NCBI RefSeq assembly: GCF_019097595.1
Contig: NC_080719.1
Coordinates: forward strand, 13,008,501 to 13,072,500
Source: Hemibagrus wyckioides
Taxonomy: Eukaryota; Chordata; Actinopteri; Siluriformes; Bagridae
Length of the DNA: 64,000 nucleotides
Direction: 5' to 3'
This document shows positions 35,062 through 46,529 of this stretch, one piece after another. Under the pieces are notes generated by a model. That model searched no databases. It saw only the letters and a program-made list of their open reading frames with translations, and was not told the DNA's origin. Position numbers and translations under genes: made by a program. Positions within the stretch are counted from its first letter, which is position 1. Each line of letters starts with the position of its first letter.

Positions 35062-35240
35062 AATGTGGTAGCTTAGTGGTTAAGCTGTTGGGCTATTGCT
35101 CACATGGTTGTGAGTCTGAATCCCAGGTCCACCAAGCTGCCACTGCTGGGCCCCTAAGCAAGGCCGTTAACCATCAACTGCTCAGTTGTATAAAATGAGA
35201 TAAAAAATGTAAGTCACCTTAGATAAGGGCATCTGCTACT
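35062..35240 (+). repeat. tRNA-derived SINE, type S1
   Basis: An excellent A box, tagcttagtgg, lies at 35069-35079 and a B-box-like agtctgaatcc at about 35113-35123, as in a pol III promoter. The body is caccaagctgccactgctgg. The tail (ataagggcatctgct) matches the 3' tail of the copy at 38143-38320. A tail of this kind is known in SINEs mobilised by L2-like LINEs. Confidence 0.82.
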
Positions 35241-35244
35241 TCTG

Positions 35245-37130
35245 TGAAGTGTGAGGACAGTTTCCAATAATTCAGTAAGGTACAGGAGTAGCCACAACGG
35301 TGAAATAAGCATTTTCCAATATTATTTGTATGATATTTTAACTTCAGTTTAAAATAAATCATGTTATAGATCCAGTTATGAAAATATATTGACATGGACA
35401 AAATTGACATTTCGAGTCTTGCTGGAAAATCAGGATTGCCCGAGTTTCTCTTTTCATCCAACCCAAGTTCTTGTGAATGAACAATACACTTCTGTCCCTT
35501 CCCTTTTTTACTGCTGAGCAAACACTCAGTACAACCTGGACCTGTTGTTTGGTGTGGTGGCTCGAAGCACGTCTGTTTGATGTACAATAATGCAGTCGAT
35601 CCGGCTGATATAAAAGAGGACACTGCAGTTTTTATAACTGGCGCCAGCATGTCCTCACACCAACCCGGTCATTCGAGCCTTCTACGGTATTTAAAAGCTT
35701 TAATCATTTAATAATTGCGTGTTGCAATAGAACATTTCAGCAAAGGCAAAACTGGGTGTTGGCCAACTGATTTCTATTGTGGAAAAATACTAGTAATGAG
35801 CGTTTTAATTAGGCTAAATAAGCATGTGTCACTGTAAAATTAATAATCCCACAGGTACATACTCCCTGGTTTGTTTTGCATTTCAAAGACAATCTTCGTT
35901 CCAATTTAAGACACAAAGCATGAGACTCAGTGTGTGATTTCACTCTCCTGCAGAAAGTAAGTGCACCTTTTTAATTTTGAGTGCATGCCATTAATTTTCA
36001 AAGACAGCAAGCTGTAAATGTACTCAAACATCAGCAGACCCTTACACACACACACACACACAGTGGTGAAATCAGTAACTCAGGCTCAATCAGATTTCAT
36101 GTTACTTGTTTATCCATAGTTGTCATGTAGGTTGATTAACCAGAGAGAGAAAATTACCCACTCTTCCTAGTGGCATGCAAAACAATTTTTTTGTTAATAG
36201 ATACTCCACTACACACATCATCCAAGACAGAATGTGTCTGACTGTGGAATGTTTTTTAAAAACTTGGCAGACAGATTGCAGATGATCTTTTCAGAATCAG
36301 GATCATGCATCATGAAATCGAACACAAAGCCATCGTGTAAATCTCCTGTTTACTACGTGCAGTATGTGACTACACAGTTAAGCGTAGCAGGAGAAAATAA
36401 AGACACTAACCAGACTTGAATATATTTTATGAGAGGAGAGAACACACCATTGTAGCACTGAAACGAAGGCCAGCAGTGTTCTGGATTTCTATCGAGAGCA
36501 CAAACTTTGGACAATTTGGAAAAACAGGCATCTTTCCAGGCATCTAAAACATAGGACTGGGCAGCACACTGGAGTTTTTACTTGCCCAGTGGACAGCTTA
36601 AGAAATGTTGTCCACCTCTGTACACAGAGAGAAATCTCTTGTCTGGGAGTGATTCTGTCTGCCTGATTCACTGCCTGTCTTCTACAATGAAGTGACAAAG
36701 TGATATCTGGAGGCCCGACGTCTGCAAGCCCCCTGTGGTGAACCTGCCTCAGGTGTTTGTTTGGCCTTAAACAAACATGCTCTTTGTTGAAGCAGGAATG
36801 TTTATCAGGACAAATCAAAGCTCTGACCATGCATAACAATGACAAGTAACGAAGGTCCTTCACTCCTTTGCATTCTTTATTCTGTTTGCTCGTTTAGATA
36901 ATGACTAATGTCATGACTTCAGACCATAACACTGAAGAGCTGCAGATGGTCACATGGATGCAGGACATGGAGTGTGTTACTTTTTTTGTTTATAAGCACT
37001 TTATAAATGACTTATTTTATGTGTTTTAGTAAGGTTGTGCATAATTATTTTGTAGGCCAAACTGAATTAAAAACTCACATCTGGTTTACAAACGTTTCAG
37101 TTCCACAGTTTTTCTTTGTACTTTGGTGCA
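35245..37130. other. Mostly unique sequence
   Basis: (AC)n lies at 36043-36061. Minus-strand frames at 35219-35650 (143 codons) and 36489-36863 (124 codons) have no recognisable family. The latter overlaps a regulatory-motif cluster. Confidence 0.5.
36745..36845. promoter_or_regulatory. Candidate enhancer: forkhead/SOX/TCF motif cluster
   Basis: TGTTTGTTT (36754-36762) and its exact reverse complement AAACAAACA (36769-36777) form an inverted forkhead-type pair with a 6-bp spacer. TGTTTATC follows at 36799-36806. SOX-type CTTTGTT (36782-36788) and AACAATG (36835-36841) and a TCF/LEF-like ATCAAAG (36814-36820) are interleaved. Motif identity is seen directly; enhancer function is inference. 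Confidence 0.3.
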
Positions 37131-37134
37131 TGTG

Positions 37135-37245
37135 TTGATCAGTGCCTGAGTGTGGTGTTTGCATGTTCTCCCAGTGATTTGGAAGTTTCCTCTGAGTACA
37201 CTGGTTTCCTCCCCCTGTCCAAAGACACGGTTGTAGGATGATAGG
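37135..37245 (+). repeat. tRNA-derived SINE, type S3, body fragment
   Basis: Contains gtgtttgcatgttctcccag, aagtttcctctgagtacact and ctgtccaaagacac. These match the body of the S3 copies at 5263-5433 and 55673-56040. Confidence 0.6.
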
Positions 37246-37417
37246 CATCTCAGAATTTTCCATAATGTATGAAGTGAAATGATAAGCTCCATTTTCCCCA
37301 TCATCCTGTGCAAGATGAGCGATAAAGAAAATGAAAGAACTGACGATCAATGTCAATCAGCTGTAAATTACCAAGCTTGTTAATGCTGATTTACATTTAG
37401 CCGAATCCAAACTGAAA

Positions 37418-37612
37418 GTGGTGGTTCAAGTGGTTCAACCACAGCGCCACCAAGCTCCATTGTTGGGCAGTTAAACAAGGCCTTAACCCTCTCTGCTCCA
37501 GGGGCACTGTATCATAGCTGCCCCTGTGCTCAGACCCCAAATTCCTCAGCTAGGATTTGTGAAGAAAAGAATTCCCCTGTGCTGTACTGTATGTGTGTCT
37601 ATAATAAAGGCT
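37418..37612 (+). repeat. tRNA-derived SINE, type S2
   Basis: Head gtggtggttcaagtggttca, body ttgttgggcagttaaacaag, gctccaggggcactgtatca, and tail gtctataataaaggcttctt. Same architecture as the copy at 45708-45950. Confidence 0.7.
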
Positions 37613-37899
37613 TCTTGCCCTCAGTTCTTCTTCTAAAATGACAAAAAGATGAATAAGCACTATATAAAATGTATGCCGAATCTACCAGTAATGCATCTCA
37701 GCCATTGTAGCATGTCAGTTACCAAAAACACACACTAACTCCTCCTTTTGTAGTGCACCATTAGGTTTGCCCTAATTGTCTAGCTATTTATGGATTTATT
37801 TTGGATTGCTTTCTTGGAAAGTCATTAATATAAAATGACTACGTTTTGCTAAATGCTTTATAAATTTGTGTAACTCACCACCACTTCATTAATTTTCAC

Positions 37900-38490
37900 A
37901 TTAATTCAGTTTAATTTCATTTCTATGGTACTAAATTTTACTGCAGTTTATAGATTCCAGTTATACATTTGAAATGTATCAGTTTATCCCTAATCATCAA
38001 GCCAGAGGTGACCAGTGGTGAGGAAAAACTCCTTCAGACAAAATGAGGAAGAAGCCTTCTAAAAGAAGCCATCCTCACCTGGGTGATAGCAGATGGTGGG
38101 ATTATAAAATAATATACTTTTTATAACAGTGTATTGTAATCGATGTGGAAGCTTTGCGGTTAAAGTGTTGGACTACTGCTCAGAAGGTTGTGAGTTCAGG
38201 TCCACCAAGCTGTCACTGAGCAAGGCCCTTAACCCTCAATTGCTCAGTTGTCTAAAATAAGCTAAAATGTAAGTTGCTCTGGATAAGGGCGTCTGCCAAA
38301 TGCCAGAAATGTGAATATATTAGTGTGTAAGTGCAATTATATCACCAGGAAATGAATTCTAGTTAAAATATGAAGTCTATTTTGTTAAACCTATCAACTG
38401 ATGGAAAGTCCAAAGCTGTTGGCAGCAACTGCAATCAATCTTTAGCTTGTTGAAGCTAAAGGGTCATCCTCAGCAGCAGTGAGTGAAACT
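37900..38490 (+). repeat. Interspersed repeat family C, copy 2, interrupted by a SINE
   Basis: Contains aagccagaggtgaccagtgg, tgaggaaaaactccttcaga and ctgggtgatagcagatgg, parallel to 56120-56260. After the SINE it continues with gtgcaattatatcaccagga, comparable to the block after 56305. Confidence 0.6.
38143..38320 (+). repeat. tRNA-derived SINE, type S1, nested in family C
   Basis: Degraded tRNA head (gctttgcggttaaagtgttg), body ccaccaagctgtcactgagc, and a well-preserved tail. In the tail gctct and agggc can pair around a GGATA loop (38281-38285). That stem-loop type is known as the reverse-transcriptase recognition element of UnaL2-like LINEs. Confidence 0.82.
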
Positions 38491-38494
38491 CAGG

Positions 38495-39590
38495 AACAAA
38501 GATGTAGGATATAAATGCTTTTCCCAATTAACTGGATTTTCATGACTAGCACATATCGTGTAAATCTTCCCGTAAAGGATTTATGAATACATTTATTCAT
38601 GTCCATTTTAATAAATAACAGTCAGTGTTTGTTAAACAGGATCGTTTCAGTATATGGATTTCTTTCCTAATTCTTAATGCATGATGTAACACCTTTACAA
38701 TGTTACAGCTTTACAACGTGCCAAGACCTTCACGTAGAATTCAAACAAGCCACCACATTGTTTTCAAATATTAATTTAGCTTTTTGTTGTCGCACATAAT
38801 TCTCGAACTTGTGCAGATGTGGAGAAGCAAAACATTCTGAAATGCTGAAATTCAGGTGTCTGCTTTAGATTTATTAAAATGAGTGGTTAAAGTTTTCATC
38901 GTTTGGAGTTCAGTCCCAAGATATTTGCAATTACTGTAAACGTTCATGAAACAGATTTTTCCAATTAATTCGCTTTGATTTACTCCCCTCATGACTCAGT
39001 GATGTGCAATTCGTAAAGGTCAGGCGCTCTGCAGTATATCATGTCGGTGCTCTCAGTGGGACGCGCTTTCCTAAAAAAACAGCAAGCTATCCATTTGGCT
39101 GGTGTGTGTTAAAAGAGAGTTGGCAGGAACGAAGTGCCAAGGTGAGTTATATCAGTGTTTAACCTTTTCATATGTGTCTCCTTCAACAATTGCAATACCT
39201 TTTGGCAGGTTTGGGGTGCTTATTGGCATGGAACACTGTGACACACATTTTTAAATGTTACACATGAGTTATGAAACAGCACTCGAGTGGCTTAAACCTC
39301 ACCATGAACACAGGGAGATCCTCCACAGAGATCCAGCTCTTTAATTTCCTTCACCTAAACGACTCTTGAGAAAGCCGTTAACAGTGACATCAGCCGCCGT
39401 CTTTATTTCAGCCGGGTCTAAACGCACCAACAGCGAAGTGCGTCTGTGATTTTCGCCTCAAAATTGCAGTTAGTCGACGTTTCAATGGTTAGTTACTAAC
39501 CGAAAATGACATGGTTCCTGTGGCTGGTGTAATTACGTGATTGGAGGCTTGCAAATGTGTAGCGCATGGCCTTTGAAAGTTTGTATGTGT
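38495..39590. other. Unassigned sequence
   Basis: No gene or repeat recognised. Confidence 0.5.
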
Positions 39591-39715
39591 CTGTGTGTTT
39601 GTGTGTGTGTGGATATGTTGAGGGGCAGTGGGTTGAACGTCTGGGTGTGGGGGCTGCAGGAGGCCTATGCAGGCATGTGGCACTTACATGAAGCAAAGCA
39701 GCAGACCAACCAGCT

Positions 39716-39739
39716 TGTGTGTGTGTGTGTGTGTGTGTG
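39716..39739. repeat. (GT)12 microsatellite
   Basis: Uninterrupted GT dinucleotides; shorter interrupted GT runs lie at 39592-39612 and 39979-39996. Confidence 0.95.
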
Positions 39740-39829
39740 AGAGCATGAGCATGTTCTTATATGTTGATCTGGACCAAATATCCCTACACAGATAGGACTG
39801 ATCTGCCAGTTGTGACCTTGAGAGGTTTC

Positions 39830-39835
39830 ACAACC

Positions 39836-39905
<70 letters not shown>

Positions 39906-39907
39906 CA
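39830..39907. repeat. Compound (AAC)n(AAT)n microsatellite
   Basis: About nine AAC units pass into about thirteen AAT units near 39864 and return briefly to AAC. Confidence 0.96.
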
Positions 39908-40059
39908 GGAAAATGTAAACATTTGGTTAGAAAGTAATCATGTTAGTGGAAGGTCATCACACGGGTACCACAATTCAGTATGTGTGTGTGTGTGTTGTGT
40001 CCTGCTGGCCCACCACATGCCCACGAGTGTTTCTCAACAGTGGCATTAAGCAGGCTGCT

Positions 40060-40266
40060 ATGAGTTGCAGGCTGAGGAATGCAGGTGCAGCATCTTCGTC
40101 TAGACGGAGCGTTCGGCTGATCCTGTGTGTGTCTGCTCTCATAAGCTTCCTGATTTTCCTCCGCGGAATGAACACACACCATCAGTTGCTCATCACAGCA
40201 CAGAATGAAAGACCACAGAGACAATATGCTCAGTGTTATAGTGTTATATATTGTTTTTCTATTTTG
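40060..40266 (+). other. Weak candidate coding segment with a membrane-anchor-like N-terminus
   Basis: From the ATG at 40060 an open frame of about 69 codons encodes a basic stretch followed by a hydrophobic core (LILCVSALISFLIFL), the pattern of a type II membrane anchor. I recognise no family, codons after the anchor look random, and no clear donor site follows. Most likely a chance frame. Confidence 0.12.
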
Positions 40267-40407
40267 TAACCAGTGAATCTGACGTTTTCAGAATTTGTTT
40301 TATAAAATCAGTGCTGGAATGTCCATGCTGGAAACTCCTACAAACATGACTGCCATAGACTACAACACAGCCATCATGGTCATGTTCACGTTCACATTCA
40401 CCTGAAC

Positions 40408-40482
40408 TCACACACATCACATCACACACACAAACACACACACACACCCACACACACACACGCACACACACACACACACACA
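40408..40482. repeat. Imperfect AC microsatellite
   Basis: CA repeats with TCA, AAA and CG interruptions across about 75 bp. Confidence 0.93.
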
Positions 40483-40489
40483 GTATGTA

Positions 40490-41535
40490 GTAAACACTCT
40501 AAGTTCACTCTGTTCGAGTCGTTACAAAGCCATTGTATTTCCATTGCTTTTCTGGTTTTGATCCTGTTTCTGGTTTTCTGGCTTTTGTCCATAGACTTCC
40601 CTAGTCCATGCTGTTTGTTGATCACCTGACTGTTGCCTGCACCTTGACGTTGTTTTTGGATTATGCCTTTGTTTTGATTGCCAAGTTAAGCAGACTCTTT
40701 TTTACATGCACATGCTCTGTGTACATCTGATTAGTTAAAAATTTGAGTTTCACAAATTAGTCCATTTTTACCTCATCCAGCTTGATAAACAATATTCAAA
40801 TAAATCACAAAAAATCAGATTCAATCCAAATTCTAGTGATCCAACAAAGATACCATATCATTTTTTTTTTTTTCCAGAAATTAATCAGCTTTACAGACAA
40901 AAAGTTCAGAAATGTCTAAATGTGTTCAGTATCAATTCAATTAAATCTATTTGGAAATGGAAAAGCTTGAAATCTGAATGCTAAACACTGACATTAGTAC
41001 TGAACTGAACCCTGACTGTATAGTTCACTGTCATATGAAAACAAATACACCAAAAACTCACAATTACTCTTATCTAGCTTGTTGCTAACAAATCACATCC
41101 AGGTTTTTCTTCACTTCGTAGCTTGAACACACAGGGCTTGAAAACTGCATAATTCCGAGATCAGTATTCCCGCTTAGGAGTTTGGAATTGGAATACAGCA
41201 TAATGTCCAGGTTTGTTTTAAAATAAATCTGTTATATTAGGTGAATATTGTTTTTTTGAGAAATTATTTTCACAGGTGTTAAATAATAGATTCAGTCTCC
41301 ATATATTTGTCAGTAAGTATTTTATTCTACAATTAAGGATATTTCTTTTACTATGTTTTGTAAAGATTATTTCCTTATTTCTCACCAGTTTTAAATGAAA
41401 TCTGCCTGAATGTTCTTCCTCGCAAAAAACAACACAAGGTTTTTATTACATTTTTTGGAGGAGAATGAAGGACACTATTCAGCATTTTTCTCTATTTTTG
41501 GCAGGGTTCTTTGCTTGGTTCCATAAACTAATTTT
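40490..41535. other. Mostly unassigned; family E relic at 40550-40735
   Basis: The 40550-40735 segment shares blocks with 12535-12720 (ttttggattatgcct, tttacatgcac). A T13-type run lies at 40861-40873. No gene recognised. Confidence 0.4.
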
Positions 41536-41540
41536 TAAAA

Positions 41541-41663
41541 TTGTAATTAGTTGGACGTTCTTGTTCATTCGTTACACAGAGTTGCACCAAATCATGCATG
41601 TAGAGCTTTGAGTAAAAATTTTCCATTCACAGTGTGAGTATTTGCATTGTGTGTTTAAAGACA
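41541..41663 (+). repeat. Interspersed repeat family F, copy 3
   Basis: Blocks: ttggacgttcttgttcattc, acacagagttgcacc, atcatgcatgtagag, gagtaaaaatt and tttgcattgtgtgtttaaag, in the same order as copies at 33.6 and 33.9 kb. Confidence 0.7.
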
Positions 41664-41669
41664 GAAGAG

Positions 41670-42800
41670 CGAGCTATGCAGGATTCATCATCGAGGTTTG
41701 ACGCATGAAGCGTTGCTATTCAAGACAAAAAGTAAAAAACAAACAAACAGGTATGAAAATATGTCATCCCGCAGCATTCATAACAGCTTCTCGTGGGAAA
41801 TGGAGTGCACTGGAATGTCTTGAAGAACGCAGATGCAGCTCAGTACATTCCACTCTGAGCAGTTCACCCTATGTCCATGACCTGTGATAAGTGCTGTGAA
41901 ATAAACATGAAACAAATCTACAGCTTTTTAACCACTTGAATATTTTCCTAATAGATTTATGAGGTCTTGTCTGTGGGCTAATATTATTCTTGACCCATTC
42001 AAAGCCGACGCAGTGGGGGGATCTGCGCTGTTTTAGTGATGTAAGGTGCATAATTCTCCCGAACCCTGGTCAGATTATATTGCAGGAACTCTTTGAAGGG
42101 CCTCTGATTATTTGAAGTCAAATTCAACTGGTGAGGAATGTTCCTCACGGCGCTCAGTCGGTTGTTTGATGATCGTGCAGAGAGCTCATGTGCAGATCAA
42201 ACTAGAACAAATTCACAGCTCAGGATTACAATGGGATTTGGGACAAAAGCAAACATGCTTTGGAGATGCTCGAGTCTAAACGTTTTGTCCTTGGTAGCAG
42301 TCCTTGGTCACTCATTGCGTCGTATACCGAACTGAGAAAGACAATATTGCATTATTATTATGAATTCTCTCATAGGTTTTCTGAAATATAGATATATTTT
42401 GTTCCATATTCCTACTTTTAATATTTAAAAGCCAGCAGTGGTAATTTAGGAAGACCAAGGAGAAGTTGGAACTGAACAGCTCCTGCAGCATTATACTTCA
42501 CACTAATTGCATATAATTGTAATTATGACCTCTGACTCAAAATCTTTAAATTCAAGCTGACATGTTAGCTGAAGTATTTCAGATGGCCCTTATTTCTCAG
42601 AACTGAGAAATAACTGAAGCAACTGGTGACATGAACAAAAAAAAGTATCCATTTCAGCTTGCATCCATTGACTCCAGTTCTATAACATTTGCCGTGCTGC
42701 ATAAAAACAACTAAATGCTCGTGTTAATTAATGTTTGTTAAAAACTACAATATAGTAAACAATGCTGTAGCCTCAGATATCTTTTCTAAGCTTTTCTGAA
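41670..42800. other. Unassigned sequence
   Basis: No gene or repeat recognised; short open frames at 41705-41887 and 42138-42335 show no family resemblance. Confidence 0.5.
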
Positions 42801-42809
42801 ACTCCTAAC

Positions 42810-42903
42810 AGACAATAACCCAAGCTCAGGATTGAACCTGCAACCCGTGAGGCAGCAGCAACACTACCCGCTTTACCACTGAGCTGAGCCAACCCCCCAT
42901 AAA
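42810..42903 (-). repeat. tRNA-derived SINE, type S3, head fragment
   Basis: On the minus strand it reads a tRNA-like head with an A-box-like ggctcagctcagtggtaaag and a B-box-like ggttcaatcc (from ggattgaacc). Confidence 0.6.
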
Positions 42904-42917
42904 CTTCTATCTTAACT

Positions 42918-43060
42918 GAAATCAAATGCCAAATCTGCCACTCTTGGACCCTTGAGTAAGACTCTTTTGTTCAGCTTTATGCTTGCTTTGGATTTGTGCC
43001 TTACTTGTAAGTCATTTTGGATGATAGCATCTGCTAAGTGAATGCATGCAACATAAATTC
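42918..43060 (+). repeat. tRNA-derived SINE, type S1, degenerate 3' part
   Basis: Contains ctgccactcttggaccctt and a tail ttggatgatagcatctgcta that matches the S1 tail at 38272-38318 with several substitutions. Confidence 0.6.
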
Positions 43061-43064
43061 AGCG

Positions 43065-43840
43065 TTTCACTTTCCCAGACTGACCTAAAAAAAGGGCACA
43101 TCTATCACTCTGGTGTCCTGTGGTTGACAACATGCACAATAATAGATCAGAACGTTTCATTATGTCTCATACCAGACTGAGTCACTGGCTTTACAAAAAC
43201 AAATAAGACACACCTGAGATGAATCCTGACACATATTATAAATGATTGTGAGCTGTTTTTAGAATGTACACTATGTTCCTGAGTATATTCCCATGTTCAG
43301 TTTGTTTGTGTTTTCATGGCTTTAACTGGCGTGTTAATTTCCTCCAATGCTTATAAAGGAACAAAACAAGAAACATATTTTTTTAGAAGGATAATAGAAG
43401 ATTTTTCAGTAGTAAGCTCTGACAGACTCTTATCCCGAGGCAGGAACCCCTTTCTATACACACTCCTAGTCTTTTCTCTATCTATTTTAGGGTAAACGTG
43501 AATGGAAGTAGTGTAAAAGAGGAACCGTCGTCTTGCATGATGGTTGTGAAAAGATGTCAGATCATATCATTGAGATGTCTGTGGCTGATTGCACTCATCA
43601 TAGGCATCGCATTCCAGCATGAGTCACATATGGAGGAAAAAAAATCAAGAAAACATACCAAAGGTATAATGCACAATAGAGAGATGGAATTTAAGTCAAT
43701 GTCTAAGAGTCTGTTCAGGGACAAACATTACATGTGTTGATGCTTTCTATCAGAAACTGGCAACTCTGCTGGTGTGTTACATCAACCTGTCTGACACAAA
43801 GGTTTTCGGCTTTTCATGGCTTACAACTAGCTTATAATGT
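43065..43840. other. Unassigned sequence
   Basis: No gene or repeat recognised. The 80-codon frame at 43498-43740 has no family resemblance. Confidence 0.5.
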
Positions 43841-43844
43841 ATTA

Positions 43845-44084
43845 TACCTGCTGAATTCTTGAATCTGATTGGTCAGAAGGTGTTGATTCAGTAGCTTTTG
43901 TTATGTTTTTATTTCTATAGTAACAACGCAATGTATACTGTGTTGTTAAAACGCAAAGCAAAATGTGCTATAACATGATGGAAGGAGTCTTCAGTGTCAG
44001 CACTTTATAACAGTTAGAGATAAAGCTGTAACTGATCCACCAAAGGAAAGTTTCAGGACAGAGGTTTTTGTCTTTATTAGCTTT

Positions 44085-44127
<43 letters not shown>

Positions 44128-44230
44128 CAAGTGACCAGTAAGAGAACAGCTGTTTATAACTGCTATATAAGTACTACATAAGTACTATGTTTTGCAGACA
44201 TTCTATTACATTTATTGTAACAACAAATGG
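43845..44230 (+). repeat. Interspersed repeat family A, copy 13
   Basis: The proximal end is preserved: ctgctgaattcttgaatctg, attggtcagaaggtgttgat, then atggaaggagtcttcagtgt and aacagctgtttataactgct. An internal GA site has expanded to (GA)18. Confidence 0.88.
44089..44124. repeat. (GA)18 microsatellite within family A
   Basis: It sits where other family A copies have a short agagagag stretch, so the microsatellite likely grew from an element-encoded seed. Confidence 0.95.
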
Positions 44231-44234
44231 ATGT

Positions 44235-45035
44235 CGATCTGAGGTCTATGGAATCTCTCATATTTCATAATCTTCATTAGTGTTATAAAAACCTTCTTTT
44301 AAAAAAAAATTAAAGGAAAAAATGGATCACAATTTTACAGTGGGGTTGTAATTTTTTATTAACAATTTTTATATTAAGTATTTTTTTTTATTTTTTATTT
44401 TTTTACATTTTGTATCAGTATGCCTTCAGTAAAAATCTCCACAATCACAGCGTCCACAGAGTTCGGGTCAGCTGTTCTGTTCACCTTGAGGCTCTGACAG
44501 CTGCTCACCCCTGAGGAAGGAAAAGCACTCTCATATGTGCTTGTCCATATTACCTTTCTGCTGTAATATAATAAGCCTTGTAATGTTTACAGAAACACAT
44601 CTGGTTCACAGAGGTCTCAGAAACAGGTCCCCTGAAAGTGAGACTGTACTTTTGACCTCCGGCAGGTAATAACACTAGTAGTGACACTGGTTTCATGTGT
44701 TACTTCGCAGCTCTCTCCTGAGCAAATGTGCTATGAAGTGTAGTGTAAATTAAATACACATTGCAGAATGGGGACATTTTATTCACAGAGCACTCAGGCA
44801 GGAAGATGTTCAATGTCATAGCACAGAGAGACGTCACTAAATATCACTTCGGATGTTGCTGTGACTCCGTGTTTCGTTTGTGTAGTCGCTGTAAAAGGGT
44901 ACAGAATGACATGCAGACTTTCATATCTCACTGCTTCTCGTAATTTTTTTTTTTTTTTTTTATGAGAGAATTTTTGAGGAAATGGGGATTGAATCTGTGA
45001 TTTTATATAGCATATAAGATCTACACAATATTACC
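44235..45035. other. Unassigned AT-rich sequence
   Basis: Poly-T/A runs lie at 44300-44410 and T18-type at 44944-44961. No gene recognised. Confidence 0.5.
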
Positions 45036-45039
45036 CCTG

Positions 45040-45500
45040 ATACACAGATCTGCTAAATTCTCAAATCTGATTGGTCAGAACTGTACATCATAAACACAGG
45101 TTCATTTTAATGTTCTACTACATTATCGCTTCTATAGTAACAACATAATAAACTGAGAAAAATGGATAAAGAAACATGCTTTTATTTAAAATAGAAGACT
45201 AGTGAGGATTTTAAAGTGACATTTATGGCAAGAGTCAGTAATGGTAATTTGTGTGTTTTAATTTCTCTGTAACATGATAAGCTGCAGGGTTTTTTTTTTT
45301 GTTAGTTTTGTTAACTTACAAAGAGAAGCTGGTGAAGGAACAGATAATATTAGATGCAATAAAACAAGTTACAATGGGAACTAATTGTTTCACACACGTG
45401 CCACAACATGTGATGTGACGCCCTTTAATACATTAAAGTAGTTAATGCCGGCAAATTTCTGTGGTATAAGAGGAATAAAATATGTTGCTACATGCTGAGA
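45040..45500 (+). repeat. Interspersed repeat family A, copy 14
   Basis: Contains ctgctaaattctcaaatctg, attggtcagaactg, acatttatggcaagagtc, tctctgtaacatgataagct and ttctgtggtataagaggaat, spanning proximal to distal landmarks. Confidence 0.88.
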
Positions 45501-45707
45501 TCAGAAAAATAATTAACCTAAGGTAAAAAGTAACCTAAGAGCCTAAACAGGATGCATGACACAAATGTGTTGTCGATTATTTTACTACAACAGCACAAGT
45601 CTTTTATTTCTTACCAATTCCCCAAGGCAGGCTTGGTGTCTAAGGTTTACTTCTTTAATTTTGCACATGTACAAGGCTAATGTAGTTAAGAAATCATTGA
45701 ATAGAGT

Positions 45708-45950
45708 AGAATCTTTTATTTGTCACACATACATTACTGCACAGTGAAATTCTTTCTTCACATATCCCATCTTTGGAGGTTGGGGTCAGAGCGCAGGGTC
45801 AGCCATGATGCAGTACCCCTGGAAGAGGGAGGGTTAAGGGCCTTGATCAGGGGCCCAACAGTGGCACCTTAGCGGTGCTGAGGCTTAAACCCCAATCTTC
45901 CAATCAACAACCCAGAGCTTTACCCACTTGAGCCACCACTGCCACTAGCT
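45708..45950 (-). repeat. tRNA-derived SINE, type S2, near full length
   Basis: Best S2 copy. On the minus strand: head ggctcaagtgggtaaagctc (A-box-like), ggggtttaagcc (B-box-like), body gccactgttgggcccctgat, and a tail with gtgcagtaatgtatgtgtga and an AATAAAAG-like end. Confidence 0.8.
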
Positions 45951-45954
45951 TTTC

Positions 45955-46496
45955 ATAGACTACATTTATTATAAGGAGAATGTGATCTGAACACATATAT
46001 GCTGGGAAACAGACAGACAGTCTGCGCTGACATTGTAAAGATTAATCATTCAGAAGTTTTGGAGTCATACCTCCTGTTATATGATCCTCCGTCTCCTGTT
46101 TGGCATGTGCCCTCCGTAAGACTTTAGCTCCTACCTAAGTCTTTGTCTGTGGATATTGATCAAACACTTGTGCACTTTATTTGAAGACTGACTCATCTGT
46201 GAACGAAATAAATGTTTAAAGCCAATGCACTGTTTAACTTGGACTCACGATAACACTGTTGGGGAAGATTAATCCATAAGCAATGTCCGCTGGCATTTTT
46301 TAATCGATGTTTGGTTTTTTAAAAAAACGTAATCATCAAATGTCAATTTGGTGCAAGATAAATTCAGAGCACCTCTTCTGGGTGATGCACTGTGTGCTTG
46401 AAATGATTTATGAAGCTAAAATTACACCTGGGCCTTGATAATATAAGATATTCACTCTCTCTATCTTTTTTTCTCTCTCTCTCTCTCTCTCTCTCG

Positions 46497-46529
<33 letters not shown>

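Noticed and set aside
35219..35650. 143-codon minus-strand frame
   Set aside because: No domain, low-complexity or signal features, no homology recognised; begins inside the SINE tail.
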